Source: UBA5951 sp012269555 (GTDB taxonomy: Bacteria > Pseudomonadota > Alphaproteobacteria > Puniceispirillales > Puniceispirillaceae). Taken from it: a DNA stretch of 64,000 bases. Positions 39,142-48,029 of the stretch are shown one piece after another (the stretch's first letter is position 1; every line of letters starts with the position of its first letter). The position numbers and the translations under genes are program-made. The notes under the pieces were generated by a model. The model searched no databases and was not told the DNA's origin. It saw nothing but the letters and a program-made list of their open reading frames with translations. The stretch lies in NCBI GenBank assembly GCA_038147755.1, contig JAYQTS010000003.1, forward strand, positions 62,001 to 126,000. Direction: 5' to 3'.

Positions 39142-40122
39142 TTAATTCGAGGCGAAAACATGCATATTTACCTCCGATGCATCTGGCCAAGCAGCATTAA
39201 GAGCATAATTGACGGCTTCTTCTGCATCTTTTTCTATTTCTAGCTCAATCGATTTTAGTTCTTCTGAAGTTGAGATTTTCTTATCCACTAAAAGCTGACT
39301 AAAGTTAGTGATAGGATCTCTTTCCTCACGCCAAAGTTGCTCTTCTTCTTTGCTTCTATAGTACTCACGATTTATATCTCCAACATGATGTCCATGATAA
39401 CGATAGGTATTTAACAAGATAAAAAAGGGTCCATCTCCTTTTCTAGCACGCTCAACAAGCTCTTGTGTTAAATTATTTACTGCTAATACATCTTGACCGT
39501 CCACTTCAAAACTCTCAATTCCAAATCCTTTTGCACGAGCCATGAGGTCGCCTGCGGCCATTTCCTCTACCTTAGTATATTCTCCGTAAAGATTATTCTC
39601 GCATGCGTATATTACTGGAAGTTTCCACAAAGCAGCCATGTTCATTGTTTCATATAAAAGACCTTGGCCAAGAGCACCGTCTCCAAAAAAACAGACAGAT
39701 ACTTCTTTTTTTCCCATTCTTTTTGCAGTTAATGCAGCCCCAGTCGCAATACCGGCTGAACCACCTACGATTGCATTAGCACCGAGGTTACCATTTGCTT
39801 GGTCAGCAATATGCATGGAACCACCTTTACCCCTGCAATACCCTTCTTGTTTACCAAGAAGTTCACAAAACATCTGTTTAAAATCTGCTCCCTTAGCAAC
39901 ACAATGACCATGGCCCCTGTGCGTTGATGTTATTTTATCATTTGGTGTAAGTGCTTCGCAAATCCCAACTGCTACAGCTTCTTGGCCAACGTACATATGT
40001 GTAAGACCTGGCATTTTTGCAGATAAATATAACTGATTTGCCTGCTCTTCAAAGGCACGAATTCGCACCATTTGCCGGAACATTTGTAAATAGCTATTTT
40101 TATTATCTTTTTTATTCGACAT
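39142..40122 (-). CDS. Thiamine-pyrophosphate-dependent 2-oxoacid/acetoin dehydrogenase E1 alpha subunit
   Basis: A 326-residue E1alpha. The TPP-binding motif GDGALGQGLLYETMNMAALWKLPVIYACENN holds GDG and the closing N (about 145-175). Preceding segments MYVGQEAVAVGICEAL, STHRGHGHCVAKG and GKGGSMHIAD are typical of PdhA/AcoA. It is the first gene of a minus-strand operon E1alpha-E1beta-lipoyl protein-aldehyde dehydrogenase. No E3 (dihydrolipoamide dehydrogenase) gene lies nearby; a shared E3 elsewhere is expected. Confidence 0.92.
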   Translation of the reverse strand: MSNKKDNKNSYLQMFRQMVRIRAFEEQANQLYLSAKMPGLTHMYVGQEAVAVGICEALTPNDKITSTHRGHGHCVAKGADFKQMFCELLGKQEGYCRGKGGSMHIADQANGNLGANAIVGGSAGIATGAALTAKRMGKKEVSVCFFGDGALGQGLLYETMNMAALWKLPVIYACENNLYGEYTKVEEMAAGDLMARAKGFGIESFEVDGQDVLAVNNLTQELVERARKGDGPFFILLNTYRYHGHHVGDINREYYRSKEEEQLWREERDPITNFSQLLVDKKISTSEELKSIELEIEKDAEEAVNYALNAAWPDASEVNMHVFASN

Positions 40123-40189
40123 AGTTCACCACTTTTTGGAATATTCAATTAATGAAGAAAAATATTCATATCTCATTTTAGAAAGAACT

Positions 40190-41488
40190 TTAATACCTGT
40201 TAGCGATTGGAAGTTCTTCAGCTGGAAAGAGGCTTATTACTTGACATCCTTTATCTGTAACAACTACTTCTTCTTCAATTCTTGCAGCAGATATTCCATC
40301 TGTAGCTGGGCAATATGTCTCCAGCGCAAAAACCATTCCAGTTTTAATTTCCATGGGATTTTCGAGACTCACTGCACGCGATATTATAGGCCGTTCATGA
40401 AGAGCAAGTCCAAGTCCATGCCCGAACTGTAGCCCAAAGGCCGCGAGCTCACTTGGAAAACCATACTCTTCAGCTTTAGGCCAAACACTGGCTACTTTGT
40501 CCGTTCCAACACCTGGTTTAATTTCAGCAATCGCTGCATTTAGCCAATCACGTGCTTTAATGTAAGCATCGTTTTGTACCGGTGTAGCACGACCAATATT
40601 AAATGTTCGGTAATAACAAGTACGATACCCCTGATAACTCTGTAAAATATCAAAAAATGCCTGGTCCCCAGGACGGAAATATCTATCCGTAAAATTGTGA
40701 GGGTGAGGACTACATCTTTCCCCAGCTATTGCATTAATTGCTTCAACATCATCTGAGCCCATCTCATAGAGCATTTTATTAGCAAGAGCCACAATGTCAT
40801 TTTCTCGGACGCCTGGTTTTAATTCCTCCCATATCATATGGTATACCCCATCAACCATGCTGGCTGCTTGGTTTAGTAATTGAATTTCATCCACGTTTTT
40901 AATTTCTCTTGCTTCAAGCATAATTTGTTGGCCATCTACTACGTTCAGGCCGGCTTCTTGGAGCGCAAAGAACATTGCTGTTTCAGCATAATCAACTCCA
41001 ACTGGCATATCAGAAACACCCGCCTTCTTAATTAGCGAGGCAATCTCTTCTGCATAATATTTCATCAATCCAAAAGACGGAGGTATTGTTCCTCTCATGC
41101 CAACCACGCCGGGAAGGCAATGTTCAGGATCAAGCCAATCACAATTTAGTTTATGATGAACAGCAGCGGAACCAAAATCCCAAACATAGGGTTCATCATC
41201 GCCGGCTAGGAGTGCAAAGCGACACATTTTGTCTCGCTCCCATTCACCAATTTTTGTTCCAGTAATATAACGTATATTATTTACATCAAACGTTAAGATA
41301 GAGCCACAAGTAGAGTTTTTGAGTGCGTTTTTAGCTCTGCTAAGTCTATATCTCCTCAAACGATCGTGATCCACACGTCTTTCAAAATCAACAGCTGTAT
41401 GGCCAAGTGCTGGTATTGGTCTGTCCCAACTCCAATTTTGATTAGAATCGCTTGGCTGAAGAATGCGTGGACTTAAAGCATTTGTCAT
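40190..41488 (-). CDS. M24-fold (Xaa-Pro peptidase / creatinase-like) protein with an altered metal site
   Basis: A 432-residue protein with a creatinase N-terminal domain (about 40-195) and a pita-bread domain (about 200-420). In the second domain FFDILQSYQGYRTCYYRTF keeps the first Asp but has Cys where the second metal Asp is expected (GYxSDxxRTF in peptidases). The His in QFGHGLGLALHERP and the two Glu in ALETYCP and RIEEEVVV remain. Canonical two-metal peptidase activity is therefore doubtful; creatinase also uses this fold without metals. It lies 67 bases upstream of E1alpha, in the same direction. Confidence 0.78.
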   Translation of the reverse strand: MTNALSPRILQPSDSNQNWSWDRPIPALGHTAVDFERRVDHDRLRRYRLSRAKNALKNSTCGSILTFDVNNIRYITGTKIGEWERDKMCRFALLAGDDEPYVWDFGSAAVHHKLNCDWLDPEHCLPGVVGMRGTIPPSFGLMKYYAEEIASLIKKAGVSDMPVGVDYAETAMFFALQEAGLNVVDGQQIMLEAREIKNVDEIQLLNQAASMVDGVYHMIWEELKPGVRENDIVALANKMLYEMGSDDVEAINAIAGERCSPHPHNFTDRYFRPGDQAFFDILQSYQGYRTCYYRTFNIGRATPVQNDAYIKARDWLNAAIAEIKPGVGTDKVASVWPKAEEYGFPSELAAFGLQFGHGLGLALHERPIISRAVSLENPMEIKTGMVFALETYCPATDGISAARIEEEVVVTDKGCQVISLFPAEELPIANRY

Positions 41489-41989
41489 TTTATTTTTCCA
41501 TTCTAACTAACAAAAATTTAATAATGAGTATTTAATTTGGATTTCTTAAACTTTATCCTAATTCTTCGCTTAAGCAATAAAAATTTAATAATATAGAATA
41601 ACAATTTAGAAACTATGAATTAACGAAAATTGCAAAATTTTTGCATGGTAATAAAGAAATTTCATTCTTAATTTTGTCTATTTATATCAATTTCTTAAAA
41701 ATTCATAAAAAAGGGGAGATAATTTATTATCACCAACACATCTATTTATCTTATTAAATTATTGAAAAAGACAGTTTCTCATTTGTTATGCAATTGACAA
41801 GGGAGTAATTAAATTGCAACTCTCTGGGACAAGCAAATATTTTTGTTTTCAAAGTTGTAAAGAAAATAAAGTTTTATTGCCTATCGCATGCAAAATTCAC
41901 TTCTTTAGATGAATTTATAATTAGAGCATTATGTAAAAATTTGGTCATATTAAATTTGAAAACGTTTATTCAAACTAAAAGGAAAATAA
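41489..41989. other. Long AT-rich intergenic region between divergent genes
   Basis: About 500 bases between the M24-fold gene and the OsmC gene. I see no open frame with a ribosome site and no tRNA. GCAATT and AATTGC half sites flank a TTGACA near 41790-41818, but no good -10 follows. It should contain promoters for both sides; nothing else can be supported. Confidence 0.4.
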
Positions 41990-42469
41990 ATGGTAACTAG
42001 TGTATTAGAAAAAAATATGAGTGAGCCTATTATAAGAACAAAAATGGTCACGGCTGAAAATTTTGCAACGCAAAAAACTATTGCCGATTGTGGTGAGTTT
42101 GGAACCATTACCTTTGATGAACCAATACCGCATGGCGGAACTGGAGAGGGGCCATCACCTCTTCAGGGAGTGCTATCTGCGCTTTGTGCGTGTGAATCTG
42201 TTACATTTAATCGAACTGCAGATGAAATGAATTTTGAGTATGAGAAACTATCTTTTTCCGCTGAATATAAAATTGATATAAGAGGCAGATCAGGTATGCG
42301 AGGAATAACACAACATTTTAAAACTGTTCGTTTGGAAATTAATGTTAAGACAAATGAAAATGCACAGCGATTGCAGGAAGTAGTGACTGAAACAGAACTT
42401 AGATGTCCTGTCTACAATCTTATTAAAAATGCTGGAGTGGATATATCTTGCCAGTGGGTGAGGGTATAG
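41990..42469 (+). CDS. OsmC/Ohr-family protein
   Basis: A 159-residue OsmC-fold protein. The two peroxidatic Cys are seen: LCACESVTFN (about residues 63-72) and RCPVYNLIKNAG (about 137-148). Gly/Pro-rich PHGGTGEGPSPLQGVLSALCACE is the usual lead-in. Family members reduce organic hydroperoxides with thiol partners in the cytosol. AAAGGAAA precedes the ATG at 41990; a second ATG eight codons in is less well placed. It is followed after 121 bases by a dehydrogenase gene in the same direction. Confidence 0.82.
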   Translation: MVTSVLEKNMSEPIIRTKMVTAENFATQKTIADCGEFGTITFDEPIPHGGTGEGPSPLQGVLSALCACESVTFNRTADEMNFEYEKLSFSAEYKIDIRGRSGMRGITQHFKTVRLEINVKTNENAQRLQEVVTETELRCPVYNLIKNAGVDISCQWVRV

Positions 42470-42590
42470 GTAACTCATGGCAATCGATAATCTGGCGGGA
42501 TAGGTTTGTGCAAATAAACTATTATAAAACTTTTTGAATTTTTTATTTTACGTTAATTAGATTAAATTTTTTACTGAAAGGAAATATACG

Positions 42591-43544
42591 ATGAGTAAAG
42601 ATATGGTGATTGGTTGGATAGGGCTTGGCCGTATGGGCGCGCCAATGGTTGAGAAGATCATTAAGGCAGGTTATCAAGTCAAAATTTGGAATAGAACTAA
42701 GTCGAAGGCAGACGCATTGGTAAGCGCGGGCGCTTCATTAGTCGACGCACCATCTGACCTCGCAAATGTAGATGTACTCTTCACCATGGTCTCAACTGGA
42801 AAAGATTTGAGACAAGTATATTTTGGTGACGTTGGTGTAATGTCGGGTGATGATACTCCAAAAATTCTAGTTGAGTGTTCTTCTATTAGCGCACCTGAGT
42901 CAGCTGAATTCAGACAAACAGCCATAGATAGAGGGGCAGAGTATCTTGCATGCCCAGTTTCTGGGAACGGAAAATGCGTCAAGGCAGGCAAGTTATCCGC
43001 TGTAGCTTCAGGTGATAAAAATACCTTTGATACAGTTAGAGAAATTATAGAATGTTATGCTATGCGTGGGGTTTCTTATGTTGGTGAGGGAGAGTTATCT
43101 CGCTTTTGCAAAATAGCGCATAATGTGCTTTTAGGTGTATATATTCAAAATCTTGCAGAAATTACCATACTGGCTCAAGCTGCTGGTGTTCCTAGACACG
43201 CTTTTCTTGAATTTATAAATAATTCTGTTATGGGGTCTATTTTTAGTCAGTATAAAACACCAGCATTGGTCAATTTAGATTGGACAACAACATTTACTCC
43301 GCCCCTTCTGCGTAAGGATCTAGATTTAGGATTGCAAGCAGCTCGTGAATTGGGGGTGAGTATGCCTGTTACCGCAGCGACTAGAGAGGCACTTCAATCA
43401 CATTTTGGCTCAGCAAGTCTTAAAGATGACCCAGAAGGATATCTAGCAGCAGATTTTAGCGCTCTAATCGAGACGGTTGCTCTCCAGGCAGGAATTAAGC
43501 TGGTTTCTGAGAACAAAGATGTAAAAACTGGGCTTGAAGTTTAA
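42591..43544 (+). CDS. 3-Hydroxyisobutyrate dehydrogenase-family oxidoreductase
   Basis: A 317-residue beta-hydroxyacid dehydrogenase. N-terminal NAD(P) fold IGWIGLGRMGAPMVEKIIKAGYQVKIWNRTKSKA (the Arg suggests NADP or either cofactor), the substrate loop LACPVSGNGKCVKAGKLSAVASGD, and the catalytic Lys in CKIAHNVLLG (about 182). C-terminal all-alpha domain follows. It oxidises a short 3-hydroxyacid or works in reverse as a semialdehyde reductase. GAAAGGAAA precedes the ATG. A strong bidirectional terminator follows. Confidence 0.87.
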   Translation: MSKDMVIGWIGLGRMGAPMVEKIIKAGYQVKIWNRTKSKADALVSAGASLVDAPSDLANVDVLFTMVSTGKDLRQVYFGDVGVMSGDDTPKILVECSSISAPESAEFRQTAIDRGAEYLACPVSGNGKCVKAGKLSAVASGDKNTFDTVREIIECYAMRGVSYVGEGELSRFCKIAHNVLLGVYIQNLAEITILAQAAGVPRHAFLEFINNSVMGSIFSQYKTPALVNLDWTTTFTPPLLRKDLDLGLQAARELGVSMPVTAATREALQSHFGSASLKDDPEGYLAADFSALIETVALQAGIKLVSENKDVKTGLEV

Positions 43545-43564
43545 TATTTCATAGGTGTTTTTAG

Positions 43565-43594
43565 AAAAAGTGGGGATAATTATCCCTACTTTTT
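43565..43594. terminator. Bidirectional terminator between convergent genes
   Basis: Fourteen bases at 43565-43578 (AAAAAGTGGGGATA) pair with 43581-43594 (TATCCCTACTTTTT) with one G-T wobble and a tiny loop. A tracts on one side and T tracts on the other let it serve both the dehydrogenase (plus) and the M24-fold gene (minus). Confidence 0.85.
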
Positions 43595-43599
43595 TCTAA

Positions 43600-44805
43600 T
43601 CAGATGAAACCTGATTTAGCTGTTAGTAATCCAACAGGTGTTTTTTGAAGACATAAAGCCCCTTCTTTTGATATTACAAATAAAGCTCCTGTTTGTACAC
43701 CTCTCATTCCAGTTAAGTCCGTGATGTTAGGCTGTACAACAATAGCCATGCCCTCCTGCAGTTTAATGTCTGGAATATCACCCGCAGGTCTTGATTTTGA
43801 GCCCAATATTGGAGGTAGATATCCACCACCAAATCCATGAATGAGGTCATCACATGTAGTTAGACCGCTCTCCTCAATAATGCTGGCTGCATCTAGTATC
43901 TCTTGCATTGTACAACCACTGCGCAAAACTGAAGCTATTGAATTTAGGGCACTATCTGCAACCTCATGAAATTCGGTCACCCAATTAGCTGGTTTAGCAC
44001 GCATTGACATCGACCTTAGAACTTGTCCTGCATAGCCTCTAAAAGCACCACTAATTTCCATAACAATTAAATCATCTTTTGTTATTGCTCTGCTGGTAGC
44101 ATTTTGTCTTGGAACCATCCCATCTGGTTTATCCATATTTGTTGATATAAAATAACGAATATGTGCCTGACCTCCTAATTGTAACCAACTATTTTCTGCA
44201 ATTGAAACTAGGTCATGCTCCGTCATATTGGGTTCTATCTTCTCATAAATTGATTTAACTGCCAGATCAGAAAAATAGGCGCCGATTTTTAAACATTTAA
44301 TCTCTGCATTAGTCTTGATTAGTCGAGTTTTTTCGTACCAACCGTCAAGGGGAGTAAGAAGATAACCTGCCTCTGTTATAGAAGTCATCATTTCAAAGCT
44401 CATTTTACCAATTAAACCAACCTTTCTAGCTTTTATCTGGTTAAGATGGTTTAACATTGTTTGCGCCGTACTTGGTCCACCCCAGGAAACAGAAGCACCG
44501 TATACTGTGGATTTTGCTTGCGGTGTATGATTATAATACTGAACGAATAGTTTAGCCTCCGAATCAAGAGATATTATAAGTAGGGCCTCTGCCGATACTG
44601 GCCAGCCTGTGAGCCATGGGATTGCTGAACCCGCTCGCTCAGCACCATAAATAATAAGACTATCTAGTTTGGTATCTTCTAAATTAGTTATAACCTTATG
44701 CCATCTTTTTTGATATTCCTCATCACTAAAACATCTTCCCTTAATCCCCCTCAAATCCTCAAGGTCTTCATCTAGTTTTAAGGAAAATTCAGTCTTAGTT
44801 AACAT
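43600..44805 (-). CDS. M24-fold protein lacking most metal ligands (creatinase-like)
   Basis: A 401-residue protein with the two-domain aminopeptidase P/creatinase layout. In the C-terminal domain LIVMEISGAFRGYAGQVLRSMSM stands where peptidases have D-x-D/G ... SDxxRTF, so both Asp are lost. The His in LIHGFGGGYLPP remains. VVVQPNIT has Pro/Asn in place of the Glu motif, and GVQTGALFVI replaces the last Glu. It is probably not a metal peptidase. Its length matches metal-independent creatinase (about 403). The substrate cannot be assigned. Its ATG is at 44805; an FrsA-like hydrolase lies upstream. Confidence 0.75.
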   Translation of the reverse strand: MLTKTEFSLKLDEDLEDLRGIKGRCFSDEEYQKRWHKVITNLEDTKLDSLIIYGAERAGSAIPWLTGWPVSAEALLIISLDSEAKLFVQYYNHTPQAKSTVYGASVSWGGPSTAQTMLNHLNQIKARKVGLIGKMSFEMMTSITEAGYLLTPLDGWYEKTRLIKTNAEIKCLKIGAYFSDLAVKSIYEKIEPNMTEHDLVSIAENSWLQLGGQAHIRYFISTNMDKPDGMVPRQNATSRAITKDDLIVMEISGAFRGYAGQVLRSMSMRAKPANWVTEFHEVADSALNSIASVLRSGCTMQEILDAASIIEESGLTTCDDLIHGFGGGYLPPILGSKSRPAGDIPDIKLQEGMAIVVQPNITDLTGMRGVQTGALFVISKEGALCLQKTPVGLLTAKSGFI

Positions 44806-44869
44806 GGTACAAATCCATTTTTGACGCCCCCATTTACGCTAATCTTTAAAAATTTGTAAGATTGGAGAC

Positions 44870-45937
44870 TTATTCAGTCATTTTTTTTGCCATCCAATCA
44901 GCGCTAGCTTGACGGTACTTATAGGCTCTATTATTCACGACATGGCCACCATCTGCAACAGCAAGATGTTTTATTTCTGATGCATTTTTGGCAGCTTTTT
45001 CTAGCATAAATGCATGTTCACTTGGTATCACTCGGTCTAATGAACCAGACACAATAAATAGAGGGCATTCTATCTGTTCTGCTACATCCTTTAGTGTCAT
45101 GCGGCTTGCTATCTCGCGAATTGATTTTTCGTCAACACCACCAGAGCGATAATTAAAACAGGTTCTTGTTAATTCAGGCAGACTGTCATAGCAGAGTGCA
45201 AGATCAAATGGACCAGATAAAGCAATGCATCCTTTTAGGTTTTTGCAGAAGGCAGCTGCCCTAGGAGCATAGTAACCACCCATTGAAACCCCCCATAAGC
45301 CAATACTACTTGCATCTAAATCTTTTCGCGTCTTTATAAATTCTATAACTGCTAGAACAGGTTTTTCATATTCAGGGCAAATGGATAGATCATATTCAGC
45401 TTCCCCTTGTCCTGGTCCGTCAAAAGTAAGAGTTGCCATGCCTCTGTCCAAAAATAACTGTTCATTGTAAAACATTTCTTCTTTTGCACTATCCAAACCC
45501 ATAATCAAAATGACAACTGGAGGTGTTTTAATCCCGTTTGGAGCGCGCAAATTTCCGTATAGTGTGCTACCATTATAGGGGATTGATACGCGTTCGCCTG
45601 GTGGGTTTAAATAGGGGAGCGCTTTTGTATAAATATCAACGGCCTTTTTATGTGTTGATTTCATCTGTATGGGGTTGTTTACAAACAAGAATTTTCCAAA
45701 ATGATAGCAGATTGCTGCAGTCACATAGTGTTCACCCGCGCTTAGTAAAAACCCCCTTTCTTCTGATTCACTTCCGAGATCAGCATGAATGTCTCCTCGG
45801 TTTGAGAGAGCTATACACCAATCATCCCATCTCTGGGTTTGTGTTGTTACATCTTGAAAATCTGCGAGGGGCATTCCATTGCTAACCATTCTGCCTGACC
45901 AATGCGCTTTTGCAGCTTGAATTTTTTCATCTGTCAT
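44870..45937 (-). CDS. FrsA-like alpha/beta hydrolase (2,6-dihydropseudooxynicotine hydrolase-like)
   Basis: A 355-residue hydrolase with an N-terminal helical cap (about 1-115) and an alpha/beta core. The nucleophile elbow is GLWGVSMGGYYAPRA (about Ser217); the acid is in SGSLDRVIPSEH and the His in ADGGHVVNNR. The cap, with AGEHYVTAAICYHFGKFLF, resembles bacterial C-C bond hydrolases such as the pseudooxynicotine enzyme. A second member lies at 49527. It is 64 bases before the M24-fold gene and 53 after the TauE stop on the same strand. Confidence 0.78.
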   Translation of the reverse strand: MTDEKIQAAKAHWSGRMVSNGMPLADFQDVTTQTQRWDDWCIALSNRGDIHADLGSESEERGFLLSAGEHYVTAAICYHFGKFLFVNNPIQMKSTHKKAVDIYTKALPYLNPPGERVSIPYNGSTLYGNLRAPNGIKTPPVVILIMGLDSAKEEMFYNEQLFLDRGMATLTFDGPGQGEAEYDLSICPEYEKPVLAVIEFIKTRKDLDASSIGLWGVSMGGYYAPRAAAFCKNLKGCIALSGPFDLALCYDSLPELTRTCFNYRSGGVDEKSIREIASRMTLKDVAEQIECPLFIVSGSLDRVIPSEHAFMLEKAAKNASEIKHLAVADGGHVVNNRAYKYRQASADWMAKKMTE

Positions 45938-45990
45938 TTTATTTCCATAGCCTAATTACCGAAGATTTAAATAATTCATTATAATAAATA

Positions 45991-46752
45991 TCAAACACCA
46001 GTCCAGATTAACCGAACGCCTAGAGCAAAAATTGTTATGTAAACAATAATGAAAAATATTCTATCTGTAAGAAAGTGATTAATTATTCTTCCCACAAATA
46101 ATCCTACAAATGAAATGGGAATAAAAAGACTTGTAAGCCCTATTAAGTCAAAATTAAAAATGCCTAAATACCAATAGGGTATAATTTTAAGAAAGTTACA
46201 GATGCTAAAAAATACGGCCACAGTCCCCAGGAAAGCTTGTCTTGTAATATTTTGTGGGAGTAAATAGGCGGCAATAGGGGGGAGTCCAGAATGAATAAGA
46301 AAACTAGAATAACCTGCAAGAGATCCAGATAACAAACCCCAAATCGGTCCTAATATTCTTGGTTCAGTAACTTTTCTAAAATGCCGCATTAAACCATCAC
46401 CAACTAAAATTAATGCTAATAGTCCAATAAAAATTTTCAATGCTTCAGGTGTGATTAACTTAATGGTAATGGCGCCTATTAACATACCAATTAGGCCACC
46501 AGCTAACAATATGTTCATGCTTCTCCAAAGCACATGTTTCCGGTATAACCAATATGCAAAGGGGTCTGTTACTACTAATATAGGAAGCAAAAAGGCAGCT
46601 GCAGTCAGCGGGGGCATTATTTGAGCAGCCAATAAGACGCCTACTAGTCCAAAACCTCCGCCTATTCCGCCTCGTGACATCCCCATAATGAAGCTCGCAA
46701 AACCCAGTGTTAGTAATTGGTAGCTGCTATAAGATGATAGGCTCTCAAACAT
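45991..46752 (-). CDS. TauE/SafE family membrane transporter
   Basis: A 253-residue inner-membrane protein with about eight helices. The two TauE repeats begin GFASFIMGMSRGGIGGGFGLVGVLLAAQIMPP and, in the second half, GPIWGLLSGSLAGYSSFLIHSGLPPIAAYLLPQNI. Members export or import sulfonates, sulfite, sulfolactate or related anions. Its neighbours on the same strand are a hydrolase downstream and an amidohydrolase upstream. The substrate is unknown. Confidence 0.85.
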   Translation of the reverse strand: MFESLSSYSSYQLLTLGFASFIMGMSRGGIGGGFGLVGVLLAAQIMPPLTAAAFLLPILVVTDPFAYWLYRKHVLWRSMNILLAGGLIGMLIGAITIKLITPEALKIFIGLLALILVGDGLMRHFRKVTEPRILGPIWGLLSGSLAGYSSFLIHSGLPPIAAYLLPQNITRQAFLGTVAVFFSICNFLKIIPYWYLGIFNFDLIGLTSLFIPISFVGLFVGRIINHFLTDRIFFIIVYITIFALGVRLIWTGV

Positions 46753-46824
46753 TTTTTATAAATTTCATTAGGTGCCTTGTATTTATTGTACAATGGTCAT
46801 GTTCTGGTCAAATTTTAGAACCGT

Positions 46825-47786
46825 TTAAAAATTCAGATTTAGTAATTTTCGAGCGTTTGAGTGAGTAATTTTTTGATAATCATCTGGTGACAATTTAGTT
46901 CTTTTTATCCAGCTTGTGGCATCTTTGTTATTATTGTAGGGCCAGTCTACTGCGAATAAAATCTTATCTGAACCCATCTCCATTAATGAGCATAGTAATG
47001 CTGAGTCAGAAAAATTTCCACTTGTTGTAATATAAAAATGTTTGCAAAATGTATCGCGAAATGAAACTTGGCGATTATTTGGGGACTGACGTGTTGTTAT
47101 ACCCTCATGGGTTCTGTCTATTAAAAAGGTAACCCTTCGCCTAAGTGTCCTAAAATAATTTTAAGATTTTGATGTTTTTCAAAAATACCTGATAGAACCA
47201 TTCTGACAGCAGCTGTTGACATCTCGATACCAAATCCCCATCCAGCAGTTCCGAATACCTTAAATTCATCTGTATAATCTTTATAATAAGCATCGCTTAC
47301 TCTTTTATCTGGAACACCTGGGTGAAGATAAATTGGAACATCGAGTTCTTCAGCTTTGGCAAAAACAGGCCAATATTTAGGTAAGTCAAAAAACTCCCCC
47401 TTTAGCATACCATGTAACATGGCTCCGCACATTCCCTTTTTCGTTACACATCTCTCCAGTTCTGAAGCAGCGATTTCAGGTGCTTGCATTGGCAGGCTAG
47501 CAAAGGCTGCAAATCTTTTGGGATGTCTTGATACGATTGTTGCCAATTCATCATTTAGTTTCATTGCAAAATCGGCGGCTGTTTCAGGTGAAAAGATTTG
47601 AGCGCCAGGGTGATTGTGAGATAACACTTGTATATCAATCCCCGCCTCATCCATTTCTTTAATTCTGAGATCAAAATGGTCATTTAATCTAGAATGTGTT
47701 TGCGCTGGCATAGAAGAATAATTGTCTATTAAGCTTTTGATTTCGTGAGTAATATAATGTTCTTCAATTGCGATAATTGGACTCAT
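46825..47786 (-). CDS. Amidohydrolase 2 family protein (decarboxylase-like), frame broken once
   Basis: A metal-dependent hydrolase or decarboxylase of about 320 residues after repair. The N-terminal IAIEEHYIT holds the E-x-H pair. LPKYWPVFAKAEELDVPIYLHPGVP has the second metal His, KIILGHLGEGLPF the third, and the C-terminal ILFAVDWPYNN the Asp. The family includes gamma-resorcylate and ACMS decarboxylases. The frame ends early at 47121 because of five A at 47123-47127; one added base reads LPFLIDRTHEGITTRQ and runs to 46825. The ATG at 47786 has AAGGA seven bases upstream. Confidence 0.85.
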
Positions 47787-48029
47787 TTCATTTTCCTTAA
47801 CTATCAATCAAATGGTTTTTTGAGGTAAACTAGAAACAGACAAAATATATTAATTTACCTAAAATAAACAGTCTGTTTTTAAGATTTCTATTTGTTTGTT
47901 TTAAAAAATTGATTAATTAAAATTAATTTCAGACTGTAATATAAGATTGAATTAGTATTTGTAAAATAACTTTTTTAGTGCCTGAAAAAAAAATTACACT
48001 TGATTTACTTAATAAAGAGATGATGGCTT

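Noticed and set aside
40190..41488. DMSP lyase DddP
   Set aside because: The M24 fold and length are similar, but the metal Asp pattern known for DddP is not kept, and the N-terminal half does not resemble the DddP sequence I know.
41489..41989. Hidden RNA gene or origin-like region in the long intergenic gap
   Set aside because: No cloverleaf, no repeated DnaA-like boxes and no stable long hairpin could be seen; AT richness alone is not evidence.
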